Shown: positions 20,116 through 32,931, counted from the stretch's first letter. The stretch is 64,000 nt of DNA from Urophycis tenuis (GCA_036785325.1 JAXIVH010000007.1:5067964-5131963), one strand, 5' to 3'. Notes: generated from the letters alone by a model not told the origin. Program-made: numbers and translations.

Positions 20116-20187
20116 CTCCCCGTCGGGGAATTGAACCCTGGTCTCCCGCGTGACAGGCGGGGATACTGACCACTATACTAACGAGGA
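20116..20187 (-). tRNA. tRNA-Asp-GTC: tRNA-Asp(GTC), U14, T-stem variant
   Basis: T-stem 5' strand CAGGG in place of CGGGG, an A:C mismatch. Confidence 0.86.
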
Positions 20188-20764
20188 AATGTGCAAAAAA
20201 AACCTCCTCGTCGTGAACAAACACTTTTACGTCTACAGCAGGTGTAACTGAGTGTGACAAACTCAATTCTGGGAGCCAAGATGTAGCAGGAGGCAAGCAT
20301 TGGTTTTCAGTTGTAGAACTCTCACCGGCCATGATGTACACCCAGAGTCGATGCCAGACCAATGCAGGGCACCCTTGAGATCAGTTCCGACCCACAATGT
20401 AAGAACAGAGTCGAGTGCAAGCTGATTGCAGGGCCTAAGAGTTCTCGGCTATCCCGATCCGGAACAAAAGAGGAAAAAAGATGTTTGTTAAATGATTTCA
20501 AACTTCTCATGGAAAACAGAACACAGTGATTGCTTCTTTCTCAAAGACACCCCCTTCTCCCAGAATAGCACTCCATTGATTGTGTAGGGGTGAGTAAAGG
20601 GTCAAATCTTCCCATACTTGGTCTTACACATAACGAAGGGATACCGACCACTATCATAACTACGAACTGCGGGGTTCAAGGACTCCACGTCATGAGTAAA
20701 TACGTTGTCTTACAGGTGTAATTTGACTAAAAAAATTCTTGAGTCAATTACTCCCCACAAGCAG

Positions 20765-20835
20765 GCATTGGTGGTTCAGTGGTAGAATTCTCGCCTGCCA
20801 CGCGGGAGGCCCTGGTACGATTCCCGGCTAATGCA
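20765..20835 (+). tRNA. tRNA-Gly-GCC: tRNA-Gly(GCC), U15, class C
   Basis: G49T and T53A; T loop TACGA. Confidence 0.75.
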
Positions 20836-21264
20836 AGCCTATATTTAGATTTGTTCTGTACCTCAATCTGGGCCCATTGTACTGTATGTGAGGATTACTG
20901 TGGGGTGCGTCTTGCCGAATGTCTGGCCAAAGAAGTAAAATGTAATATTGATATCAACTCAGGATTTTGGCGGGGACTTTGCTTTTTCTTCGGATTCCTC
21001 ATGAGTGTCACAAGTGGGATTCACCCCCACACCTTCAGAGGCGACTGGGAACTTATCTTGGCGCCATAGAACGCTCTGCCGTCCAGAGACCTTAGAGCAA
21101 AACCGAAGGCGCGAATTTCAGCCTAAGTTATGCTCATCTTCTCAGGGAAATCCAAGAGCAAAGTCTTATACCATGGAATTATGATTGAATTTCGTCAGTA
21201 AACATCAGTGCTCAATGCAAGGCACTCACAGATTCTTTATTTCATGCGGTTTTATGAATAATGA

Positions 21265-21347
21265 TGTCAGAAGTGGGATTCGAACCCACGCCTCCAGAGG
21301 AGACTGCGACCTGAACGCAGCGCCTTAGACCGCTCGGCCATCCTGAC
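21265..21347 (-). tRNA. tRNA-Leu-CAG: tRNA-Leu(CAG), U15
   Basis: Consensus. Confidence 0.95.
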
Positions 21348-21459
21348 TGGTGACAAGAAGAAGGAAAGCGTGGATCGCCGGCTAAAGTTGTTGAGGAAAT
21401 GAAAGGCTACTTCTTTATCACCGATTTCTACCAATTTCACTTTGAGTAAAATTCCCTGC

Positions 21460-21531
21460 CTCCCCGTCGGGGAATTGAACCCCGGTCTCCCGCGTGACAG
21501 GCGGGGATACTGACCACTATACTAACGAGGA
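21460..21531 (-). tRNA. tRNA-Asp-GTC: tRNA-Asp(GTC), U15
   Basis: Consensus. Confidence 0.95.
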
Positions 21532-22108
21532 AATGTGCAAAAAAAACCTCCTCGTCGTGAACAAACACTTTTACGTCTACAGCAGGTGTAACTGAGTGTG
21601 ACAAACTCAATTCTGGGAGCCAAGATGTAGCAGGAGGCAAGCATTGGTTTTCAGTTGTAGAACTCTCACCGGCCATGATGTACACCCAGAGTCGATGCCA
21701 GACCAATGCAGGGCACCCTTAAGATCAGTTCCGACCCACAATGTAAGAACAGAGTCGAGTGCAAGCTGATTGCAGGGCCTAAGAGTTCTCGGCTATCCCG
21801 ATCCGGAACAAAAGAGGAAAAAAGATGTTTGTTAAATGATTTCAAACTTCTCATGGAAAACAGAACACAGTGATTGCTTCTTTCTCAAAGACACCCCCTT
21901 CTCCCAGAATAGCACTCCATTGATTGTGTAGGGGTGAGTAAAGGGTCAAATCTTCCCATACTTGGTCTTACACATAACAAAGGGATACCGACCACTATCA
22001 TAACTACGAACTTCGGGGTTCAAGGACTCCACGTCATGAGTGAATACGTTGTCTTACAGGTGTAATTTGACTAAAAAAATTCTTGAGTCAATTACACCCC
22101 ACAAGCAG

Positions 22109-22179
22109 GCATTGGTGGTTCAGTGGTAGAATTCTCGCCTGCCACGCGGGAGGCCCGGGTTCGATTCCCGGCTAATGCA
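22109..22179 (+). tRNA. tRNA-Gly-GCC: tRNA-Gly(GCC), U16, class A
   Basis: Same bases as the U1 copy. Confidence 0.95.
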
Positions 22180-22608
22180 AGCCTATATTTAGATTTGTTC
22201 TGTACCTCAATCTGGGCCCATTGTACTGTACGTGAGGATTACTGTGGGGTGCGTCTTGCCGAATGTCTGGCCAAAGAAGTAAAATGTAATATTGATATCA
22301 ACTCAGGATTTTGGCGGGGACTTTGCTTTTTCTTCGGATTCCTCATGAGTGTCACAAGTGGGATTCACCCCCACACCTTCAGAGGCGACTGGGAACTTAT
22401 CTTGGCGCCATAGAACGCTCTGCCGTCCAGAGACCTTAGAGCAAAACCGAAGGCGCGAATTTCAGCCTAAGTTATGCTCATCTTCTCAGGGAAATCCAAG
22501 AGCAAAGTCTTATACCATGGAATTATGATTGAATTTCGTCAGTAAACATCAGTGCTCAATGCAAGGCACTCACAGATTCTTTATTTCATGCGGTTTTATG
22601 AATAATGA

Positions 22609-22691
22609 TGTCAGAAGTGGGATTCGAACCCACGCCTCCAGAGGAGACTGCGACCTGAACGCAGCGCCTTAGACCGCTCGGCCATCCTGAC
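22609..22691 (-). tRNA. tRNA-Leu-CAG: tRNA-Leu(CAG), U16
   Basis: Consensus. Confidence 0.95.
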
Positions 22692-22803
22692 TGGTGACAA
22701 CAAGAAGGAAAGCGTGGATCGCAGGCTAAAGTTGTTGAGGAAATGAAAGGCTACTTCTTTATCACCGATTTCTACCAATTTCACTTTGAGTAAAATTCCC
22801 TGC

Positions 22804-22875
22804 CTCCCCGTCGGGGAATTGAACCCCGGTCTCCCGCGTGACAGGCGGGGATACTGACCACTATACTAACGAGGA
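22804..22875 (-). tRNA. tRNA-Asp-GTC: tRNA-Asp(GTC), U16
   Basis: Consensus. Confidence 0.95.
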
Positions 22876-23452
22876 AATGTGCAAAAAAAACCTCCTCGTC
22901 GTCAACAAACACTTTTACGTCTACAGCAGGTGTAACTGAGTGTGACAAACTCAATTCTGGGAGCCAAGATGTAGCAGGAGGCAAGCATTGGTTTTCAGTT
23001 GTAGAACTCTCACCGGCCATGATGTACACCCAGAGTCGATGCCAGACCAATGCAGGGCACCCTTGAGATCAGTTCCGACCCACAATGTAAGAACAGAGTC
23101 GAGTGCAAGCTGATTGCAGGGCCTAAGAGTTCTCGGCTATCCCGATCCGGAACAAAAGAGGAAAAAAGATGTTTGTTAAATGATTTCAAACTTCTCATGG
23201 AAAACAGAACACAGTGATTGCTTCTTTCTCAAAGACACCCCCTTCTCCCAGAATAGCACTCCATTGATTGTGTAGGGGTGAGTAAAGGGTCAAATCTTCC
23301 CATACTTGGTCTTACACATAACGAAGGGATACCGACCACTATCATAACTACGAACTGCGGGGTTCAAGGACTCCACGTCATGAGTAAATACGTTGTCTTA
23401 CAGGTGTAATTTGACTAAAAAAATTCTTGAGTCAATTACTCCCCACAAGCAG

Positions 23453-23523
23453 GCATTGGTGGTTCAGTGGTAGAATTCTCGCCTGCCACGCGGGAGGCCC
23501 TGGTACGATTCCCGGCTAATGCA
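23453..23523 (+). tRNA. tRNA-Gly-GCC: tRNA-Gly(GCC), U17, class C
   Basis: G49T and T53A; first of three adjacent class C units. Confidence 0.75.
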
Positions 23524-23952
23524 AGCCTATATTTAGATTTGTTCTGTACCTCAATCTGGGCCCATTGTACTGTATGTGAGGATTACTGTGGGGTGCGTCT
23601 TGCCGAATGTCTGGCCAATGAAGTAAAAAGTAATATTGATATCAACTCAGGATTTTGGCGGGGACTTTGCTTTTTCTTCGGATTCCTCATGAGTGTCACA
23701 AGTGGGATTCACCCCCACACCTTCAGAGGCGACTGGGAACTTATCTTGGCGCCATAGAACGCTCTGCCGTCCAGAGACCTTAGAGCAAAACCGAAGGCGC
23801 GAATTTCAGCCTAAGTTATGCTCATCTTCTCAGGGAAATCCAAGAGCAAAGTCTTATACCATGGAATTATGATTGAATTTCGTCAGTAAACATCAGTGCT
23901 CAATGCAAGGCACTCACAGATTCTTTATTTCATGCGGTTTTATGAATAATGA

Positions 23953-24035
23953 TGTCAGAAGTGGGATTCGAACCCACGCCTCCAGAGGAGACTGCGACCT
24001 GAACGCAGCGCCTTAGACCGCTCGGCCATCCTGAC
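23953..24035 (-). tRNA. tRNA-Leu-CAG: tRNA-Leu(CAG), U17
   Basis: Consensus. Confidence 0.95.
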
Positions 24036-24147
24036 TGGTGACAACAAGAAGGAAAGCGTGGATCGCCGGCTAAAGTTGTTGAGGAAATGAAAGGCTACTT
24101 CTTTATCACCGATTTCTACCAATTTCACTTTGAGTAAAATTCCCTGC

Positions 24148-24219
24148 CTCCCCGTCGGGGAATTGAACCCCGGTCTCCCGCGTGACAGGCGGGGATACTG
24201 ACCACTATACTAACGAGGA
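24148..24219 (-). tRNA. tRNA-Asp-GTC: tRNA-Asp(GTC), U17
   Basis: Consensus. Confidence 0.95.
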
Positions 24220-24796
24220 AATGTGCAAAAAAAACCTCCTCGTCGTGAACAAACACTTTTACGTCTACAGCAGGTGTAACTGAGTGTGACAAACTCAATT
24301 CTGGGAGCCAAGATGTAGCAGGAGGCAAGCATTGGTTTTCAGTTGTAGAACTCTCACCGGCCATGATGTACACCCAGAGTCGATGCCAGACCAATGCAGG
24401 GCACCCTTGAGATCAGTTCCGACCCACAATGTAAGAACAGAGTCGAGTGCAAGCTGATTGCAGGGCCTAAGAGTTCTCGGCTATCCCGATCCGGAACAAA
24501 AGAGGAAAAAAGATGTTTGTTAAATGATTTCAAACTTCTCATGGAAAACAGAACACAGTGATTGCTTCTTTCTCAAAGACACCCCCTTCTCCCAGAATAG
24601 CACTCCATTGATTGTGTAGGGGTGAGTAAAGGGTCAAATCTTCCCATACTTGGTCTTACACATAACGAAGGGATACCGACCACTATCATAACTACGAACT
24701 GCGGGGTTCAAGGACTCCACGTCATGAGTAAATACGTTGTCTTACAGGTGTAATTTGACTAAAAAAATTCTTGAGTCAATTACTCCCCACAAGCAG

Positions 24797-24867
24797 GCAT
24801 TGGTGGTTCAGTGGTAGAATTCTCGCCTGCCACGCGGGAGGCCCTGGTACGATTCCCGGCTAATGCA
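24797..24867 (+). tRNA. tRNA-Gly-GCC: tRNA-Gly(GCC), U18, class C
   Basis: G49T and T53A. Confidence 0.75.
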
Positions 24868-25296
24868 AGCCTATATTTAGATTTGTTCTGTACCTCAATC
24901 TGGGCCCATTGTACTGTATGTGAGGATTACTGTGGGGTGCGTCTTGCCGAATGTCTGGCCAAAGAAGTAAAATGTAATATTGATATCAACTCAGGATTTT
25001 GGCGGGGACTTTGCTTTTTCTTCGGATTCCTCATGAGTGTCACAAGTGGGATTCACCCCCACACCTTCAGAGGCGACTGGGAACTTATCTTGGCGCCATA
25101 GAACGCTCTGCCGTCCAGAGACCTTAGAGCAAAACCGAAGGCGCGAATTTCAGCCTAAGTTATGCTCATCTTCTCAGGGAAATCCAAGAGCAAAGTCTTA
25201 TACCATGGAATTATGATTGAATTTCGTCAGTAAACATCAGTGCTCAATGCAAGGCACTCACAGATTCTTTATTTCATGCGGTTTTATGAATAATGA

Positions 25297-25379
25297 TGTC
25301 AGAAGTGGGATTCGAACCCACGCCTCCAGAGGAGACTGCGACCTGAACGCAGCGCCTTAGACCGCTCGGCCATCCTGAC
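25297..25379 (-). tRNA. tRNA-Leu-CAG: tRNA-Leu(CAG), U18
   Basis: Consensus. Confidence 0.95.
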
Positions 25380-25491
25380 TGGTGACAAGAAGAAGGAAAG
25401 CGTGGATCGCCGGCTAAAGTTGTTGAGGAAATGAAAGGCTACTTCTTTATCACCGATTTCTACCAATTTCACTTTGAGTAAAATTCCCTGC

Positions 25492-25563
25492 CTCCCCGTC
25501 GGGGAATTGAACCCCGGTCTCCCGCGTGACAGGCGGGGATACTGACCACTATACTAACGAGGA
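25492..25563 (-). tRNA. tRNA-Asp-GTC: tRNA-Asp(GTC), U18
   Basis: Consensus. Confidence 0.95.
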
Positions 25564-26140
25564 AATGTGCAAAAAAAACCTCCTCGTCGTCAACAAACAC
25601 TTTTACGTCTACAGCAGGTGTAACTGAGTGTGACAAACTCAATTCTGGGAGCCAAGATGTAGCAGGAGGCAAGCATTGGTTTTCAGTTGTAGAACTCTCA
25701 CCGGCCATGATGTACACCCAGAGTCGATGCCAGACCAATGCAGGGCACCCTTAAGATCAGTTCCGACCCACAATGTAAGAACAGAGTCGAGTGCAAGCTG
25801 ATTGCAGGGCCTAAGAGTTCTCGGCTATCCCGATCCGGAACAAAAGAGGAAAAAAGATGTTTGTTAAATGATTTCAAACTTCTCATGGAAAACAGAACAC
25901 AGTGATTGCTTCTTTCTCAAAGACACCCCCTTCTCCCAGAATAGCACTCCATTGATTGTGTAGGGGTGAGTAAAGGGTCAAATCTTCCCATACTTGGTCT
26001 TACACATAACAAAGGGATACCGACCACTATCATAACTACGAACTGCGGGGTTCAAGGACTCCACGTCATGAGTAAATACGTTGTCTTACAGGTGTAATTT
26101 GACTAAAAAAATTCTTGAGTCAATTACTCCCCACAAGCAG

Positions 26141-26211
26141 GCATTGGTGGTTCAGTGGTAGAATTCTCGCCTGCCACGCGGGAGGCCCTGGTACGATTCC
26201 CGGCTAATGCA
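26141..26211 (+). tRNA. tRNA-Gly-GCC: tRNA-Gly(GCC), U19, class C
   Basis: G49T and T53A. Confidence 0.75.
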
Positions 26212-26640
26212 AGCCTATATTTAGATTTGTTCTGTACCTCAATCTGGGCCCATTGTACTGTATGTGAGGATTACTGTGGGGTGCGTCTTGCCGAATGTCT
26301 GGCCAATGAAGTAAAAAGTAATATTGATATCAACTCAGGATTTTGGCGGGGACTTTGCTTTTTCTTCGGATTCCTCATGAGTGTCACAAGTGGGATTCAC
26401 CCCCACACCTTCAGAGGCGACTGGGAACTTATCTTGGCGCCATAGAACGCTCTGCCGTCCAGAGACCTTAGAGCAAAACCGAAGGCGCGAATTTCAGCCT
26501 AAGTTATGCTCATCTTCTCAGGGAAATCCAAGAGCAAAGTCTTATACCATGGAATTATGATTGAATTTCGTCAGTAAACATCAGTGCTCAATGCAAGGCA
26601 CTCACAGATTCTTTATTTCATGCGGTTTTATGAATAATGA

Positions 26641-26723
26641 TGTCAGAAGTGGGATTCGAACCCACGCCTCCAGAGGAGACTGCGACCTGAACGCAGCGCC
26701 TTAGACCGCTCGGCCATCCTGAC
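26641..26723 (-). tRNA. tRNA-Leu-CAG: tRNA-Leu(CAG), U19
   Basis: Consensus. Confidence 0.95.
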
Positions 26724-26835
26724 TGGTGACAACAAGAAGGAAAGCGTGGATCGCCGGCTAAAGTTGTTGAGGAAATGAAAGGCTACTTCTTTATCACCGA
26801 TTTCTACCAATTTCACTTTGAGTAAAATTCCCTGC

Positions 26836-26907
26836 CTCCCCGTCGGGGAATTGAACCCCGGTCTCCCGCGTGACAGGCGGGGATACTGACCACTATACTA
26901 ACGAGGA
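26836..26907 (-). tRNA. tRNA-Asp-GTC: tRNA-Asp(GTC), U19
   Basis: Consensus. Confidence 0.95.
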
Positions 26908-27484
26908 AATGTGCAAAAAAAACCTCCTCGTCGTGAACAAACACTTTTACGTCTACAGCAGGTGTAACTGAGTGTGACAAACTCAATTCTGGGAGCCAAG
27001 ATGTAGCAGGAGGCAAGCATTGGTTTTCAGTTGTAGAACTCTCACCGGCCATGATGTACACCCAGAGTCGATGCCAGACCAATGCAGGGCACCCTTAAGA
27101 TCAGTTCCGACCCACAATGTAAGAACAGAGTCGAGTGCAAGCTGATTGCAGGGCCTAAGAGTTCTCGGCTATCCCGATCCGGAACAAAAGAGGAAAAAAG
27201 ATGTTTGTTAAATGATTTCAAACTTCTCATGGAAAACAGAACACAGTGATTGCTTCTTTCTCAAAGACACCCCCTTCTCCCAGAATAGCACTCCATTGAT
27301 TGTGTAGGGGTGAGTAAAGGGTCAAATCTTCCCATACTTGGTCTTACACATAACAAAGGGATACCGACCACTATCATAACTACGAACTTCGGGGTTCAAG
27401 GACTCCACGTCATGAGTGAATACGTTGTCTTACAGGTGTAATTTGACTAAAAAAATTCTTGAGTCAATTACACCCCACAAGCAG

Positions 27485-27555
27485 GCATTGGTGGTTCAGT
27501 GGTAGAATTCTCGCCTGCCACGCGGGAGGCCCGGGTTCGATTCCCGGCTAATGCA
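27485..27555 (+). tRNA. tRNA-Gly-GCC: tRNA-Gly(GCC), U20, class A
   Basis: Same bases as the U1 copy. Confidence 0.95.
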
Positions 27556-27984
27556 AGCCTATATTTAGATTTGTTCTGTACCTCAATCTGGGCCCATTGT
27601 ACTGTACGTGAGGATTACTGTGGGGTGCGTCTTGCCGAATGTCTGGCCAAAGAAGTAAAATGTAATATTGATATCAACTCAGGATTTTGGCGGGGACTTT
27701 GCTTTTTCTTCGGATTCCTCATGAGTGTCACAAGTGGGATTCACCCCCACACCTTCAGAGGCGACTGGGAACTTATCTTGGCGCCATAGAACGCTCTGCC
27801 GTCCAGAGACCTTAGAGCAAAACCGAAGGCGCGAATTTCAGCCTAAGTTATGCTCATCTTCTCAGGGAAATCCAAGAGCAAAGTCTTATACCATGGAATT
27901 ATGATTGAATTTCGTCAGTAAACATCAGTGCTCAATGCAAGGCACTCACAGATTCTTTATTTCATGCGGTTTTATGAATAATGA

Positions 27985-28067
27985 TGTCAGAAGTGGGATT
28001 CGAACCCACGCCTCCAGAGGAGACTGCGACCTGAACGCAGCGCCTTAGACCGCTCGGCCATCCTGAC
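27985..28067 (-). tRNA. tRNA-Leu-CAG: tRNA-Leu(CAG), U20
   Basis: Consensus. Confidence 0.95.
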
Positions 28068-28179
28068 TGGTGACAACAAGAAGGAAAGCGTGGATCGCCG
28101 GCTAAAGTTGTTGAGGAAATGAAAGGCTACTTCTTTATCACCGATTTCTACCAATTTCACTTTGAGTAAAATTCCCTGC

Positions 28180-28251
28180 CTCCCCGTTGGGGAATTGAAC
28201 CCCGGTCTCCCGCGTGACAGGCGGGGATACTGACCACTATACTAACGAGGA
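28180..28251 (-). tRNA. tRNA-Asp-GTC: tRNA-Asp(GTC), U20, T-stem variant
   Basis: T-stem 3' strand CCCCA in place of CCCCG, losing the outer pair. Confidence 0.87.
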
Positions 28252-28828
28252 AATGTGCAAAAAAAACCTCCTCGTCGTCAACAAACACTTTTACGTCTAC
28301 AGCAGGTGTAACTGAGTGTGACAAACTCAATTCTGGGAGCCAAGATGTAGCAGGAGGCAAGCATTGGTTTTCAGTTGTAGAACTCTCACCGGCCATGATG
28401 TACACCCAGAGTCGATGCCAGACCAATGCAGGGCACCCTTGAGATCAGTTCCGACCCACAATGTAAGAACAGAGTCGAGTGCAAGCTGATTGCAGGGCCT
28501 AAGAGTTCTCGGCTATCCCGATCCGGAACAAAAGAGGAAAAAAGATGTTTGTTAAATGATTTCAAACTTCTCATGGAAAACAGAACACAGTGATTGCTTC
28601 TTTCTCAAAGACACCCCCTTCTCCCAGAATAGCACTCCATTGATTGTGTAGGGGTGAGTAAAGGGTCAAATCTTCCCATACTTGGTCTTACACATAACGA
28701 AGGGATACCGACCACTATCATAACTACGAACTGCGGGGTTCAAGGACTCCACGTCATGAGTAAATACGTTGTCTTACAGGTGTAATTTGACTAAAAAAAT
28801 TCTTGAGTCAATTACTCCCCACAAGCAG

Positions 28829-28899
28829 GCATTGGTGGTTCAGTGGTAGAATTCTCGCCTGCCACGCGGGAGGCCCTGGTACGATTCCCGGCTAATGCA
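28829..28899 (+). tRNA. tRNA-Gly-GCC: tRNA-Gly(GCC), U21, class C
   Basis: G49T and T53A. Confidence 0.75.
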
Positions 28900-29328
28900 A
28901 GCCTATATTTAGATTTGTTCTGTACCTCAATCTGGGCCCATTGTACTGTATGTGAGGATTACTGTGGGGTGCGTCTTGCCGAATGTCTGGCCAATGAAGT
29001 AAAAAGTAATATTGATATCAACTCAGGATTTTGGCGGGGACTTTGCTTTTTCTTCGGATTCCTCATGAGTGTCACAAGTGGGATTCACCCCCACACCTTC
29101 AGAGGCGACTGGGAACTTATCTTGGCGCCATAGAACGCTCTGCCGTCCAGAGACCTTAGAGCAAAACCGAAGGCGCGAATTTCAGCCTAAGTTATGCTCA
29201 TCTTCTCAGGGAAATCCAAGAGCAAAGTCTTATACCATGGAATTATGATTGAATTTCGTCAGTAAACATCAGTGCTCAATGCAAGGCACTCACAGATTCT
29301 TTATTTCATGCGGTTTTATGAATAATGA

Positions 29329-29411
29329 TGTCAGAAGTGGGATTCGAACCCACGCCTCCAGAGGAGACTGCGACCTGAACGCAGCGCCTTAGACCGCTCG
29401 GCCATCCTGAC
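29329..29411 (-). tRNA. tRNA-Leu-CAG: tRNA-Leu(CAG), U21
   Basis: Consensus. Confidence 0.95.
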
Positions 29412-29523
29412 TGGTGACAACAAGAAGGAAAGCGTGGATCGCCGGCTAAAGTTGTTGAGGAAATGAAAGGCTACTTCTTTATCACCGATTTCTACCAATT
29501 TCACTTTGAGTAAAATTCCCTGC

Positions 29524-29595
29524 CTCCCCGTCGGGGAATTGAACCCCGGTCTCCCGCGTGACAAGCGGGGATACTGACCACTATACTAACGAGGA
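29524..29595 (-). tRNA. tRNA-Asp-GTC: tRNA-Asp(GTC), U21, anticodon-loop variant
   Basis: Loop TTGTCAC in place of CTGTCAC (position 32 C to T); anticodon and stems intact. Confidence 0.91.
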
Positions 29596-30172
29596 AATGT
29601 GCAAAAAAAACCTCCTCGTCGTGAACAAACACTTTTACGTCTACAGCAGGTGTAACTGAGTGTGACAAACTCAATTCTGGGAGCCAAGATGTAGCAGGAG
29701 GCAAGCATTGGTTTTCAGTTGTAGAACTCTCACCGGCCATGATGTACACCCAGAGTCGATGCCAGACCAATGCAGGGCACCCTTGAGATCAGTTCCGACC
29801 CACAATGTAAGAACAGAGTCGAGTGCAAGCTGATTGCAGGGCCTAAGAGTTCTCGGCTATCCCGATCCGGAACAAAAGAGGAAAAAAGATGTTTGTTAAA
29901 TGATTTCAAACTTCTCATGGAAAACAGAACACAGTGATTGCTTCTTTCTCAAAGACACCCCCTTCTCCCAGAATAGCACTCCATTGATTGTGTAGGGGTG
30001 AGTAAAGGGTCAAATCTTCCCATACTTGGTCTTACACATAACGAAGGGATACCGACCACTATCATAACTACGAACTGCGGGGTTCAAGGACTCCACGTCA
30101 TGAGTAAATACGTTGTCTTACAGGTGTAATTTGACTAAAAAAATTCTTGAGTCAATTACTCCCCACAAGCAG

Positions 30173-30243
30173 GCATTGGTGGTTCAGTGGTAGAATTCTC
30201 GCCTGCCACGCGGGAGGCCCTGGTACGATTCCCGGCTAATGCA
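30173..30243 (+). tRNA. tRNA-Gly-GCC: tRNA-Gly(GCC), U22, class C
   Basis: G49T and T53A. Confidence 0.75.
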
Positions 30244-30672
30244 AGCCTATATTTAGATTTGTTCTGTACCTCAATCTGGGCCCATTGTACTGTATGTGAG
30301 GATTACTGTGGGGTGCGTCTTGCCGAATGTCTGGCCAATGAAGTAAAAAGTAATATTGATATCAACTCAGGATTTTGGCGGGGACTTTGCTTTTTCTTCG
30401 GATTCCTCATGAGTGTCACAAGTGGGATTCACCCCCACACCTTCAGAGGCGACTGGGAACTTATCTTGGCGCCATAGAACGCTCTGCCGTCCAGAGACCT
30501 TAGAGCAAAACCGAAGGCGCGAATTTCAGCCTAAGTTATGCTCATCTTCTCAGGGAAATCCAAGAGCAAAGTCTTATACCATGGAATTATGATTGAATTT
30601 CGTCAGTAAACATCAGTGCTCAATGCAAGGCACTCACAGATTCTTTATTTCATGCGGTTTTATGAATAATGA

Positions 30673-30755
30673 TGTCAGAAGTGGGATTCGAACCCACGCC
30701 TCCAGAGGAGACTGCGACCTGAACGCAGCGCCTTAGACCGCTCGGCCATCCTGAC
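30673..30755 (-). tRNA. tRNA-Leu-CAG: tRNA-Leu(CAG), U22
   Basis: Consensus. Confidence 0.95.
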
Positions 30756-30867
30756 TGGTGACAACAAGAAGGAAAGCGTGGATCGCCGGCTAAAGTTGTT
30801 GAGGAAATGAAAGGCTACTTCTTTATCACCGATTTCTACCAATTTCACTTTGAGTAAAATTCCCTGC

Positions 30868-30939
30868 CTCCCCGTCGGGGAATTGAACCCCGGTCTCCCG
30901 CGTGACAGGCGGGGATACTGACCACTATACTAACGAGGA
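30868..30939 (-). tRNA. tRNA-Asp-GTC: tRNA-Asp(GTC), U22
   Basis: Consensus. Confidence 0.95.
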
Positions 30940-31516
30940 AATGTGCAAAAAAACCCTCCTCGTCGTGAACAAACACTTTTACGTCTACAGCAGGTGTAAC
31001 TGAGTGTGACAAACTCAATTCTGGGAGCCAAGATGTAGCAGGAGGCAAGCATTGGTTTTCAGTTGTAGAACTCTCACCGGCCATGATGTACACCCAGAGT
31101 CGATGCCAGACCAATGCAGGGCACCCTTAAGATCAGTTCCGACCCACAATGTAAGAACAGAGTCGAGTGCAAGCTGATTGCAGGGCCTAAGAGTTCTCGG
31201 CTATCCCGATCCGGAACAAAAGAGGAAAAAAGATGTTTGTTAAATGATTTCAAACTTCTCATGGAAAACAGAACACAGTGATTGCTTCTTTCTCAAGGAC
31301 ACCCCCTTCTCCCAGAATAGCACTCCATTGATTGTGTAGGGGTGAGTAAAGGGTCAAATCTTCCCATACTTGGTCTTACACATAACAAAGGGATACCGAC
31401 CACTATCATAACTACGAACTGCGGGGTTCAAGGACTCCACGTCATGAGTAAATACGTTGTCTTACAGGTGTAATTTGACTAAAAAAATTCTTGAGTCAAT
31501 TACTCCCCACAAGCAG

Positions 31517-31587
31517 GCATTGGTGGTTCAGTGGTAGAATTCTCGCCTGCCACGCGGGAGGCCCTGGTTCGATTCCCGGCTAATGTA
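31517..31587 (+). tRNA. tRNA-Gly-GCC: tRNA-Gly(GCC), U23, class B
   Basis: G49T and C70T, ATTAG flank. Confidence 0.85.
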
Positions 31588-32016
31588 AGCCTATATTTAG
31601 ATTAGTTCTGTACCTCAATCTGGGCCCATTGTACTGTATGTGAGGATTACTGTGGGGTGCGTCTTGCCGAATGTCTGGCCAATGAAGTAAAAAGTCATAT
31701 TGATATCAACTCAGGATTTTGGCGGGGACTTTGCTTTTTCTTCGGATTCCTCATGAGTGTCACAAGTGGGATTCACCCCCACACCTTCAGAGGCGACTGG
31801 GAACTTATCTTGGCGCCATAGAACGCTCTGCCGTCCAGAGACCTTAGAGCAAAACCGAAGGCGCGAATTTCAGCCTAAGTTATGCTCATCTTCTCAGGGA
31901 AATCCAAGAGCAAAGTCTTATACCATGGAATTATGATTGAATTTCGTCAGTAAACATCAGTGCTCAATGCAAGGCACTCACAGATTCTTTATTTCATGCG
32001 GTTTTATGAATAATGA

Positions 32017-32099
32017 TGTCAGAAGTCGGATTCGAACCCACGCCTCCAGAGGAGACTGCGACCTGAACGCAGCGCCTTAGACCGCTCGGCCATCCTGAC
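32017..32099 (-). tRNA. tRNA-Leu-CAG: tRNA-Leu(CAG), U23, T-stem mismatch
   Basis: T-stem 3' strand CCGAC in place of CCCAC, giving a G:G mismatch. Possibly impaired. Confidence 0.82.
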
Positions 32100-32211
32100 T
32101 GGTGACAAGAAGAAGGAAAGCGTGGATCGCCGGCTAAAGTTGTTGAGGAAATAAAAGACTACTTCTTTATCACCGATTTCTACCAATTTCACTTTGAGTA
32201 AAATTCCCTGC

Positions 32212-32283
32212 CTCCCCGTCGGGGAATTGAACCCCGGTCTCCCGCGTGACAGGCGGGGATACTGACCACTATACTAACGAGGA
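32212..32283 (-). tRNA. tRNA-Asp-GTC: tRNA-Asp(GTC), U23
   Basis: Consensus. Confidence 0.95.
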
Positions 32284-32860
32284 AATGTGCAAAAAAAACC
32301 TCCTCGTCGTGAACAAACACTTTTACGTCTACAGCAGGTGTAACTGAGTGTGACAAACTCAATTCTGGGAGCCAAGATGTAGCAGGAGGCAAGCATTGGT
32401 TTTCAGTTGTAGAACTCTCACCGGCCATGATGTACACCCAGAGTCGATGCCAGACCAATGCAGGGCACCCTTAAGATCAGTTCCGACCCACAATGTAAGA
32501 ACAGAGTCGAGTGCAAGCTGATTGCAGGGCCTAAGAGTTCTCGGCTATCCCGATCCGGAACAAAAGAGGAAAAAAGATGTTTGTTAAATGATTTCAAACT
32601 TCTCATGGAAAACAGAACACAGTGATTGCTTCTTTCTCAAAGACACCCCCTTCTCCCAGAATAGCACTCCATTGATTGTGTAGGGGTGAGTAAAGGGTCA
32701 AATCTTCCCATACTTGGTCTTACACATAACAAAGGGATACCGACCACTATCATAACTACGAACTTCGGGGTTCAAGGACTCCACGTCATGAGTGAATACG
32801 TTGTCTTACAGGTGTAATTTGACTAAAAAAATTCTTGAGTCAATTACACCCCACAAGCAG

Positions 32861-32931
32861 GCATTGGTGGTTCAGTGGTAGAATTCTCGCCTGCCACGCG
32901 GGAGGCCCGGGTTCGATTCCCGGCTAATGCA
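32861..32931 (+). tRNA. tRNA-Gly-GCC: tRNA-Gly(GCC), U24, class A
   Basis: Same bases as the U1 copy. Confidence 0.95.

Noticed and set aside
29331..29564. 77-residue - strand ORF in U21 only
   Set aside because: Opened by one SNP in tRNA-Asp (G to A on the + strand); it reads across tRNA-Asp and tRNA-Leu.
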